Translations under genes and position numbers: made by a program
The notes under the pieces: model-generated
Told to the model about the DNA's origin: nothing
The model's database searches: none
Seen by the model: the letters and a program-made list of their open reading frames with translations, nothing else
Assembly: GCA_022710245.1 (NCBI GenBank)
Contig: JAKLHH010000678.1
Span: 1 to 5,100, forward strand
Reading direction: 5' to 3'
DNA length: 5,100 nt
From: Myxococcota bacterium
Lineage (GTDB): Bacteria; Myxococcota; Polyangia; GCA-2747355; JAKLHH01
In this document: positions 1-5,100 of the stretch, piece by piece
Position numbering within the stretch: position 1 is the first letter of the stretch
How the letters are laid out: the number at the start of each line of letters is the position of its first letter

Positions 1-530
<530 letters not shown>

Positions 531-539
531 GGGCCGCCC

Positions 540-573
540 CGCGCTCCGCGGCGCCCGTGATGCACGGAGCGCG
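540..573. terminator. Inverted repeat between convergent genes, possible bidirectional terminator
   Basis: A perfect 9-bp GC-rich inverted repeat has arms at 540-548 (CGCGCTCCG) and 565-573 (CGGAGCGCG) around a 16-nt loop. It sits in the 57-bp gap between the stop of the sigma-54 regulator (530) and the stop of the pyruvate-kinase-like gene (588). A smaller alternative stem, CCGTG/CACGG, lies in the middle (555-567). No T-tract follows on either strand, so it is not a classical intrinsic terminator. Position and symmetry are the main support. Confidence 0.4.
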
Positions 574-587
574 CAGCGGGCGGGGAC

Positions 588-1580
588 TCAGCCCGCGGTA
601 CCCAGCGAGGCGAGCAGGGTGGCCGCGGTGGCCACCGCGCCCGCCGGGTCGTGGCCGATCGCGGTCTCGTCCGAGAGGACGATCCCCGCGTAGCCGCGGG
701 CCACGAGATCGTGGAGGTGGCAGACCTCGGAGCGGGTGGGCTCCGCGTGGGCGGTGAGGTGCTCGAGCACCTGCCCGGCCATCAGCAGCGGCCGGGCCAG
801 GCTGCCCGGCTGGAGCCGCGCCACCTGCCGCGCGAGCTCCGCGGGTCCCAGCTGCGCCCCGAGGTCGCCGCGGCAGATCCAGATCGCGTCCACCCGGCGG
901 GCGATGGCGTCGAGAGCGCCGATCGCCTCCGCGCGCTCCACCTTGCCGATCACGCACGCCTCCGGCCGGCGGCGACGGAGCCAGGCCACCTCGCTGCCGT
1001 CCACGATGAAGGAGAGCGCGAAGGCGAGGCCGGGCTGGTCCGCGAGCGCGGAGAGGACGGCGAGGTCGCCCGCCCCGAGGTCCGGGAGGACCACCGGGTG
1101 CTCGACGAGGTTGACGCCCTTGCGCGGCTGCAGCGTGCCCTGGCGCAGCGCCACCGCCTCCAGCGCCCCCGCCTGGACCGCGCGCACCTCGAAGCGCAGG
1201 CGGTCGTCGTCGCAGCTCAGCGTCTCTCCCGGCGCGACGGCGCCGAAGAGCTCCGGGTGAGGGAGCGGCAGCTCCGCGGTGGCGGCGGGCTCGCTGGCGA
1301 AGCGCACCACCTCGCCGGCCGCGATCTCGCGCGGCGAGAACCGGCCGAGCCGCATCTTCGCCCCCTGCAGATCGACGACGATCGGCGCCTCCGGCAGCAC
1401 GGCGCGCACCGAGGCCACCGCGGCCGCGGCGGCCTGGGGCGTCAGGTGCGAGGCGTTCAGGCGAAACGAGGTCGCCCCGGCCTCTGCGAGCGCTGGCGCG
1501 AGCACGAGCGAGGCCGGGCCCAGCGTCGCGACCAGCTGGAGCGCCCCTTGGCGACGTGCGTCGAGCGGCAAGAACGCCAT
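588..1580 (-). CDS. Pyruvate-kinase-like protein, short (A and B domains only), atypical active site
   Basis: This 330-residue protein has the pyruvate kinase (PEP + ADP to pyruvate + ATP) barrel and B domain but not the C domain; typical enzymes have about 470 residues or more. Family landmarks are LVATLGPAS (16-24), RLNASH (40-45, with the Arg, Asn and Ser that line the active site), DLQGAKMR (70-77), RKGVNL (153-158, end of the B domain), ALSF (188-191), GKVER (212-216, with the catalytic Lys213 and metal-binding Glu215), RGDLG (237-241, metal-binding Asp239) and PTRSEV (281-286). Two deviations stand out. The ATQML motif reads AGQVL (268-272), putting Gly269 where the catalytic Thr normally sits. 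LSGETA reads LSDETA (302-307). Lys75 occupies the position linked in the family to K+-independent enzymes. The start ATG shares one base with the SDR stop (TGATG) and has a good ribosome binding site. It is the last gene of the operon. Fold assignment is secure; real pyruvate kinase activity is doubtful, and a different phosphotransfer or PEP/enolate-type reaction is possible. Confidence 0.88.
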   Translation of the reverse strand: MAFLPLDARRQGALQLVATLGPASLVLAPALAEAGATSFRLNASHLTPQAAAAAVASVRAVLPEAPIVVDLQGAKMRLGRFSPREIAAGEVVRFASEPAATAELPLPHPELFGAVAPGETLSCDDDRLRFEVRAVQAGALEAVALRQGTLQPRKGVNLVEHPVVLPDLGAGDLAVLSALADQPGLAFALSFIVDGSEVAWLRRRRPEACVIGKVERAEAIGALDAIARRVDAIWICRGDLGAQLGPAELARQVARLQPGSLARPLLMAGQVLEHLTAHAEPTRSEVCHLHDLVARGYAGIVLSDETAIGHDPAGAVATAATLLASLGTAG

Positions 1581-2593
1581 CACGCTGCCCCTCCGAGCTC
1601 GAGCTCTGCCAGGCCCTGACGGAACCCGACCAGCGGCTGGTAGCCGAGCTCGCGGCGCGCCTTCCCGTGCACGTAGGCGCAGTCCGAGGAGACGAGCCGC
1701 ACGCCGTAGCGGGTGAGCGAGGGCGGGGTCTGCCGGCCGACGAGCCGCGCGCCGCCCTCGAGGACCGCGGCGATGCCGTGCACCAGGCCGAAGGGGAGCG
1801 AGCGGCGCGGCGGCGGGGTGCCCGCCGCGGCCGCGATGGCGTCGAGGGCCTCGCGGGCGGTGAGCTCCTCCTCGTCGGTGACGTGGTAGACCTGCCCGGC
1901 CGCGGCCGGCGTCGTGGCCGCGAGCAGCAGGCCGTGGCTCAGGTTGCGCACGTGCGAGAGCGCGATGCGGTTCCTCCCGCCAGCGACGTAGACCATGCGA
2001 CCGCGCCGGAGGAGCGCCACGAAGCGGGGCAGGATGGTGGTGTCGCCCGGTCCCCAGATCACCCCGGGGCGGACCACGGTGGTGGCGAGGCCGGCTCCGT
2101 GCGCCTCGCGGACCAGCCGCTCGGCGGCGATCTTGCTCTGCGTGTAGAAGTCCGGCGGCGCCTCGGCGTACGGCGCCCCCTCGTCGATGCTGCGCCCGTC
2201 GCGCGGGAGCCCGAGGACGGTCAGCGAGCTGACGTGCACCAGGCGCTCGACCCCGGCGCCGCGGCACGCCACGATCACTCGCCGCGTGCCCTCACGGTTG
2301 GCCTCGAGGAAGGCGCTCCGCGGCCCCCAGTCGGAGACGCGGCCCGCGGTGTGGAAGACCAGCCGCTGCCCTCGGGCCGCGCGCTCGAGCGAGGCTGCGT
2401 CCCCGAGGTCACCCTCGCAGAGCTCGACGGGCAGGCCCTCGAGGCGGGCGAGGTCGCTGGTGCGGCGCGCGAGCGCGCGGACCTTGAGGCCCTTCGCGCA
2501 GAGGTGCGCGGCGAGGTGGCTGCCGAGGAAGCCCGTGGCGCCGCTGACCAGCGCGGAGACCCCGGTGACGAGCGCGGTGATGGGCTCGCTCAT
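1580..2593 (-). CDS. NAD(P)-dependent extended SDR, 3-beta-hydroxysteroid dehydrogenase / epimerase-dehydratase class
   Basis: The 337-residue protein is an extended short-chain dehydrogenase. The nucleotide-binding motif is GATGFLG (18-24), an Asp in EGDLGD (60-65) fits the adenine-contacting position, HTAGRVSDWGP (81-91) follows the fourth strand, and the catalytic set is Ser122/Ser123 in HVSSL, Tyr150 and Lys154 in YTQSK. VVRPGVIWGPGD (173-184) is typical of 3-beta-HSD-like and OleD-like reductases, and the C-terminal substrate domain follows. The likely reaction is NAD(P)-linked oxidation or reduction of a hydroxyl/keto group on a lipid, sterol-like or sugar-nucleotide substrate; the sequence does not decide which. 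The start ATG overlaps the ligase stop as ATGA, and no strong ribosome binding site precedes it, which suggests translational coupling to the ligase. Its stop shares a base with the next start. An odd feature is a near-duplicated first strand, ALVTGV then ALVSGA (7-12 and 14-19), so the Rossmann motif begins later than usual. Family is secure, substrate unknown. Confidence 0.9.
   Translation of the reverse strand: MSEPITALVTGVSALVSGATGFLGSHLAAHLCAKGLKVRALARRTSDLARLEGLPVELCEGDLGDAASLERAARGQRLVFHTAGRVSDWGPRSAFLEANREGTRRVIVACRGAGVERLVHVSSLTVLGLPRDGRSIDEGAPYAEAPPDFYTQSKIAAERLVREAHGAGLATTVVRPGVIWGPGDTTILPRFVALLRRGRMVYVAGGRNRIALSHVRNLSHGLLLAATTPAAAGQVYHVTDEEELTAREALDAIAAAAGTPPPRRSLPFGLVHGIAAVLEGGARLVGRQTPPSLTRYGVRLVSSDCAYVHGKARRELGYQPLVGFRQGLAELELGGAA
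1588..1594 (-). promoter_or_regulatory. Ribosome binding site of the pyruvate-kinase-like gene
   Basis: GGAGGGG on the minus strand lies 7 nt before the ATG at 1580, inside the end of the SDR gene. A GTG directly before that ATG (1581-1583) is also in frame, but its spacing would be only 4 nt, so the ATG is preferred. Confidence 0.65.
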
Positions 2594-4380
2594 GGCGGCG
2601 CCACCACCCCGGCGCCGGCCTCCGCTCGCGACGCACGCGAGGGGCGCCCGGCGAGCTCGTCGCGGAGCTTGCGCCGCAGCGGCTTGCCCACCGCCGAGCG
2701 CGGCAGGTCCGGCCGCAGCTCGATCGCGGCGGGGACCTTGTAGCGCGCCAGGTTCGCGCGCAGGTGCTCGAGGAGCTGCTCCTCGGTGACCTGCGCGCCC
2801 TTGCGCGCCACCACGAAGGCGTGCACCAGCTCACCGCGGGTCTCGTCGGGGACGCCGATCACCAGCGCCTCCTGCACCGCCGGGTGCTCGTGCAGGACCG
2901 CCTCGAGCTCCGCCGGATAGATGTTGAGGCCGCCGCGAATGATCATGTCCTTCTTGCGGTCGACGATCTGGAAGTAGCCGTCGCGGTGCCGCCGCGCGAT
3001 GTCGCCCGTGTGGAGCCAGCCGCCCCTGAGCTGCGCCGCGGTCTCCTCGGGGCGGTTCCAGTACCCCTTCATCACCTGCGGCCCGCGCACGACCAGCTCG
3101 CCTGGCTCGCTCCAGCCGTCCTCGCGGAGGGGCAGCTCGCGAGTCCCGTGCTCGAGGTCCACCACGCGCGCCAGCGTGTCGGGGTAAGGCAGGCCGATGG
3201 TGCCCGCCCGGTCCTCACCACCCGGCGGGTTGCCGTGGGTCACCGGCCCCGCCTCGGTGAGCCCGTAGCCCTCGACGGCGCGGACGCCCGTGCGCTCGAG
3301 GAAGCGCCGCTGCACCGCGGGCGCGAGCGGCGCGCCGGCGCAGGGGCAGACGCGGATCGAGCGCAGGTCGAAGGCGCCCACCTCCGGGTGGTCGGCGAGC
3401 GCGACGAGGAGCGTCGGCACCACCGGGAAGATGGTCGGCCGGTGCCCGGCGATGGCGAGGAGCAGCCCGCGGGTGTCGGTGGGGACCGGGATCAGCACCT
3501 GCGTGGCGCCGATCAGGAGCGCGAGGTGGTGCGTGCAGGTGAGGCCGAAGGCGTGGAAGAGCGGCAGCGCGCCGAGGGTGACCTCGCCGCCGGGCGCGAG
3601 CCTGGCCCAGACGGCGCACTGCTCGGCGTTGACGATCAGGTTGCGGTGGCTGAGCTCGACGCCCTTGGAGACGCCGGTCGTGCCGCCGGTGTAGAGGAGG
3701 ACCGCGGTGTCATCCTCGCGCGTCCCGGGCTGCGCCGCGCGCCCCGGCGCGATCAGCGCCGGGAACCAGAGGTCGCCCGCCGCGAGGTGCGCGCGCGGCT
3801 CCTTGCGCTCGCGGGTCAGCGTGTAGAGGAGCCAGAGCGGCAGCGGGAAGCGCTCCTTGGCCCGGGCCACGACGACGCGCTCGAGCGCGGTGCGCGGCTG
3901 CACGCCCTTGATGAGCGAGTAGAAGCGGTCGAGGACGATGGCCACGCGCGCGCCGCAGTCGCGCAGCTGGTGCTCGGCCTCGCGCGGCGAGTAGAGCGGG
4001 TTGAAGGGCACCGCGATGCCCCCCAGGCGCTGCACGGCGCAGAGCGCGACGACGAGCTGCGGGCAGTTGGGCAGGTAGAGCGCCACGCGGTCACCGCGCC
4101 GCACCCCGAGGCGCTCGAGGCCGGCGGCGCAGCGCTCGACCTGCTCGTGGAGAGCGGCGTAGGTGAGCGAGGAGCTCCACAGGCGACCGGCGGCGGAGAC
4201 CGCGAAGACCACAGCGGCGCGCTCGGGCCAGCGTCGCGCCGCCTCGGGGAGGAGCTCGTGCAGGCAGCGCGGCGTGTGCGCGACGTGCGCGGGGACGTGG
4301 GGGGCGTAGTGGGCGAGCCAGGGGCGCTCGTCCCCGACGTCCTTGCCCTGCCCTTCACTCGATCCACGCTCTTCGGCCAT
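2590..4380 (-). CDS. fadD: Long-chain fatty-acid-CoA ligase (AMP-forming acyl-CoA synthetase, FadD type)
   Basis: The 596-residue protein belongs to the ANL adenylate-forming superfamily and would convert a fatty or related carboxylic acid, ATP and CoA to acyl-CoA, AMP and PPi at the cytoplasmic face of the membrane. Motifs in order are YLPNCPQ (102-108), the phosphate-binding YTGGTTGVSKG (230-240, the same form as in FadD), LPLFHAFGL (272-280), GYGLTEAGPV (371-380), WLHTGD (455-460), DRKKDMIIRGGLNIYPAE (474-491, hinge and CoA-binding region) and RSAVGKPLRR (561-570) with the adenylation lysine K566. Length is close to family size (E. coli FadD has 561 residues); an Ala/Arg/Pro-rich tail of about 20 residues is extra. 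I chose the ATG at 4380 because GGAGGA sits 5 nt upstream. The frame runs open to an ATG at 4494, but that would add 38 poorly conserved-looking residues across the candidate promoter. It is the first gene of the operon. Chain-length preference cannot be read from the sequence, and an acyl-AMP ligase role is not excluded. Confidence 0.93.
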   Translation of the reverse strand: MAEERGSSEGQGKDVGDERPWLAHYAPHVPAHVAHTPRCLHELLPEAARRWPERAAVVFAVSAAGRLWSSSLTYAALHEQVERCAAGLERLGVRRGDRVALYLPNCPQLVVALCAVQRLGGIAVPFNPLYSPREAEHQLRDCGARVAIVLDRFYSLIKGVQPRTALERVVVARAKERFPLPLWLLYTLTRERKEPRAHLAAGDLWFPALIAPGRAAQPGTREDDTAVLLYTGGTTGVSKGVELSHRNLIVNAEQCAVWARLAPGGEVTLGALPLFHAFGLTCTHHLALLIGATQVLIPVPTDTRGLLLAIAGHRPTIFPVVPTLLVALADHPEVGAFDLRSIRVCPCAGAPLAPAVQRRFLERTGVRAVEGYGLTEAGPVTHGNPPGGEDRAGTIGLPYPDTLARVVDLEHGTRELPLREDGWSEPGELVVRGPQVMKGYWNRPEETAAQLRGGWLHTGDIARRHRDGYFQIVDRKKDMIIRGGLNIYPAELEAVLHEHPAVQEALVIGVPDETRGELVHAFVVARKGAQVTEEQLLEHLRANLARYKVPAAIELRPDLPRSAVGKPLRRKLRDELAGRPSRASRAEAGAGVVAPP

Positions 4381-4384
4381 CGCG

Positions 4385-4390
4385 TCCTCC
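4385..4390 (-). promoter_or_regulatory. Ribosome binding site of the acyl-CoA ligase
   Basis: GGAGGA on the minus strand, 5 nt before the ATG at 4380, is the best Shine-Dalgarno match for any start of this frame and decides the start in favour of 4380 over 4494. Confidence 0.75.
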
Positions 4391-4413
4391 GGGCTCGCAC
4401 CCACGCGGCGCGG

Positions 4414-4422
4414 AGGATAGCA
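4414..4422 (-). promoter_or_regulatory. Candidate extended -10 promoter of the ligase-SDR-kinase operon
   Basis: On the minus strand the sequence reads TGCTATCCT, an extended -10 element (TG-n-TATCCT; hexamer at 4414-4419). No recognisable -35 lies 16-18 bp upstream. Transcription would begin near 4407, giving a leader of about 27 nt that contains the GGAGGA site. A perfect 10-bp GC palindrome (GCCCCGGGGC, 4426-4435) lies directly upstream of the -10 and could be an operator or chance in GC-rich DNA. Confidence 0.38.
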
Positions 4423-4502
4423 CGGGCCCCGGGGCGGCAGTGATCGCTCGTCGGTCCCTGACAGGGGCGGCGGCCGGGGCATGGTGGCCATCATCGGCCC
4501 GC

Positions 4503-4533
4503 CGCTGACAGTCCGTGACTGTGCTCGTCAGCG
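4503..4533. repeat. Nested inverted repeats after the small gene, possible terminator or operator
   Basis: Two overlapping inverted repeats are present: a 6-bp stem ACAGTC/GACTGT with a 3-nt loop (4508-4522), and an outer 7-bp pair CGCTGAC/GTCAGCG (4503-4509 with 4527-4533). The outer pair overlaps the TGA stop of the small coiled-coil gene. For minus-strand transcription this sits exactly where that gene would terminate, 147 bp ahead of the ligase start. There is no T-tract. A regulator binding site for the ligase operon is the alternative. Confidence 0.33.
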
Positions 4534-4839
4534 CGCGCGCCGGGTGGCGAGGACGGTGTGCTTGTGCACAGCGCGAACGCGGGTGAGGCTGGCCTGCGCC
4601 CCGCGCACGAGGCGCTGAGCGGCGAGCAGATCATGACGGGCGGTCTCGACCGCAGCCTCGCTGTGCGCGAGCTGCTGCGCGCTGACGTGCGCCCGCAGGT
4701 GTCTGAGCTGCGCTCTCGCCCGGGCGAGCTTGCTGCGCGCCCGCGCGAGGTCTGGCGCGCGGCCCTCGGCTGGCCCGGACCAGCCGAGGACCACAGCGAC
4801 CAGGAGGAGGATGAGGAATGGTCCGAGGCGGGTGTTCAA
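4528..4839 (-). CDS. Small exported basic coiled-coil protein, unknown function
   Basis: I do not recognise this gene. From a TTG start at 4837-4839 it encodes 103 residues. GGAG lies 6 nt before the TTG, and the protein then opens directly with a signal peptide: N2-T-R4, a hydrophobic core FLILLLVAVVLGW (8-20), and small residues at 22-28 where signal peptidase I could cut. There is no lipobox cysteine. The rest (about 29-103) is predicted helix rich in Ala, Arg, Leu, Gln and His, with Leu/Val spaced as in coiled coils and only about four acidic residues, so the mature protein is strongly basic. An in-frame ATG at 4902 would add a Cys/Arg-rich stretch of 21 residues in front of the signal peptide and looks unlikely. 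Codon choice is GC-rich but less extreme than in the operon (several AGA, GCT, CGT). It lies upstream of the ligase on the same strand but 147 bp away with a possible terminator between, so it is probably a separate unit. Periplasmic or cell-envelope location is inferred. Confidence 0.6.
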   Translation of the reverse strand: MNTRLGPFLILLLVAVVLGWSGPAEGRAPDLARARSKLARARAQLRHLRAHVSAQQLAHSEAAVETARHDLLAAQRLVRGAQASLTRVRAVHKHTVLATRRAR

Positions 4840-4840
4840 G

Positions 4841-4883
4841 GTAGGCTCCGGGGCGGTTCTCCGTTCGAATCTGCCCCGCCTAC
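4841..4883 (-). promoter_or_regulatory. Leader hairpin occluding the ribosome binding site of the small coiled-coil gene
   Basis: In the minus-strand transcript an 11-nt arm (4873-4883, GTAGGCGGGGC) pairs with GCCCC (4850-4854) and GCCTAC (4841-4846). All 11 pairs are perfect apart from a 3-nt GGA bulge (4847-4849). The loop is 18 nt and can pair a little further (UUC with GAA). The bulged GGA plus the next paired G form the GGAG ribosome binding site (4846-4849), and the stem ends one base before the TTG start. This geometry would hold the site closed until melted or bound. It also supports TTG as the start, since it would otherwise lie inside the coding sequence. No T-tract, so a terminator is less likely. 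Confidence 0.5.
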
Positions 4884-5100
4884 AAAGCAAGCACCGCGCC
4901 ATCCACTCCCCTGCCCGACCCCCTCGAGATCATTGGGCCGCCTGGCCTCCTGCTGCCCCACGCGACGGACTCGAGTCGCCACCTGGGGGCGTGACACCCA
5001 CCCTGGTCGTCCCACGGGTGCGCTGCCTCCCAGGCAGCCCGCCCGCGTTCACGCCAGCGCCCGGCTGGACAAGGATCACACGCCCACGGCATGATGGGCG
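4884..5100. other. Stretch without a supported gene, with short palindromes
   Basis: Open frames here on either strand show no recognisable family and irregular composition, so I call no gene. The stretch holds a perfect 10-bp palindrome GACTCGAGTC (4968-4977) and a hairpin with 7-bp arms GCTGCCT/AGGCAGC and a 3-nt loop (5022-5038). It should contain the promoter of the small gene at 4528-4839, but I see no convincing -10/-35 pair. An ATG pair at the right edge (5092-5097) has no ribosome binding site close to it. Confidence 0.4.
5022..5038. repeat. Perfect 7-bp inverted repeat
   Basis: GCTGCCT, three C residues, then AGGCAGC form a tight stem-loop in non-coding DNA. No T-tract follows on either strand. 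It may be the end of a transcript from outside the window or a protein site; chance is possible. Confidence 0.35.

Noticed and set aside
651..1619. Open frame on the + strand (322 codons) opposite the pyruvate-kinase-like gene
   Set aside because: Arg/Ala-rich with no recognisable domain; the kinase fold on the other strand explains the region.
1581..2267. N-terminal extension of the pyruvate-kinase-like frame back to 2267
   Set aside because: The extra 229 codons are the SDR gene read in another frame and look like low-complexity Arg/Ala/Pro sequence. The homology begins right after the ATG at 1580, which has a good ribosome binding site.
1556..2743. Open frame on the + strand (395 codons) opposite the SDR gene
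   Set aside because: No motifs; it spans the junction of two well-supported minus-strand genes and is a composition shadow.
2764..4443. Long open frame on the + strand (559 codons) opposite the acyl-CoA ligase
   Set aside because: Its translation is Arg/Ala/Glu/Val-rich low-information sequence with no family motifs. The minus strand encodes an unmistakable ligase, and long antisense frames are expected at this GC content.
4381..4494. Upstream ATG at 4494 as the start of the acyl-CoA ligase
   Set aside because: It would add 38 Pro/Arg-rich residues, would include the candidate promoter, and lacks the strong ribosome binding site found for 4380.
4381..4527. A sigma-54 (-24/-12) promoter in front of the ligase operon, linking it to the regulator at the left end
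   Set aside because: I looked for GG-N10-GC with TGGC/TTGC context on the minus strand and found no acceptable match.
4850..4884. tRNA-like 3' end: a GTTCGAATC T-loop followed by a CCGCCTA-like acceptor strand on the + strand
   Set aside because: The T-stem does not pair around the loop, and no D-arm, anticodon arm or CCA is found upstream or downstream. The bases are better explained by the leader hairpin of the small gene.
4840..4902. ATG at 4902 as the start of the small coiled-coil gene
   Set aside because: It would place a Cys/Arg-rich segment in front of the signal peptide and the leader hairpin inside the coding sequence; TTG at 4839 has GGAG at good spacing. Some doubt remains because GGGGAG also lies close to the ATG.
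4558..5094. Open frame on the + strand (178 codons) near the right end
   Set aside because: It runs antisense to the small coiled-coil gene, has no motifs and irregular composition, and has no ribosome binding site I can support.

Overview
This is a GC-rich window (well above 70% G+C by eye, with G/C at nearly every third codon position). It encodes a sigma-54-type activator, an acyl-CoA ligase and a dense operon. Together these suggest a high-GC proteobacterium-like organism; a myxobacterium or Anaeromyxobacter-type deltaproteobacterium fits well. That placement is inference from composition and gene content, because no rRNA or marker gene is present.

Layout. Positions 1-530 (+) hold the C-terminal part of a sigma-54-dependent AAA+ regulator with a Fis-type helix-turn-helix; its N-terminus lies off the left edge. 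A 57-bp convergent gap (531-587) contains an inverted repeat that could end transcription from both sides. Positions 588-4380 (-) are a compact three-gene operon read right to left. First comes a long-chain fatty-acid-CoA ligase (FadD type, 2590-4380). Next is an extended SDR of the 3-beta-HSD/epimerase class (1580-2593). Last is a short, divergent pyruvate-kinase-like protein (588-1580). Stops and starts overlap at both junctions (ATGA and TGATG), so the three proteins are probably translationally coupled. The ligase has a clear GGAGGA ribosome binding site and a candidate extended -10 promoter just upstream.

Positions 4528-4839 (-) probably encode a small exported basic coiled-coil protein starting at TTG. 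Its leader can fold into a hairpin with 11-nt arms that reaches to within one base of the start codon and takes in the Shine-Dalgarno sequence. Positions 4884-5100 hold no gene I can support, only short palindromes.

How the genes may work together. The ligase would activate a fatty or other carboxylic acid as its CoA thioester, and the SDR could reduce or oxidise a hydroxyl/keto group on a lipid-like substrate. The role of the third protein is open. It keeps most of the pyruvate kinase active-site framework but lacks the C domain, has Gly where the catalytic Thr normally sits, and has Asp in place of Gly in the LSGET motif. The most interesting points are this unusual kinase-like protein coupled to lipid enzymes and the hairpin over the small gene's ribosome binding site. 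I found no clear evidence of a mobile element, CRISPR array or defence system.
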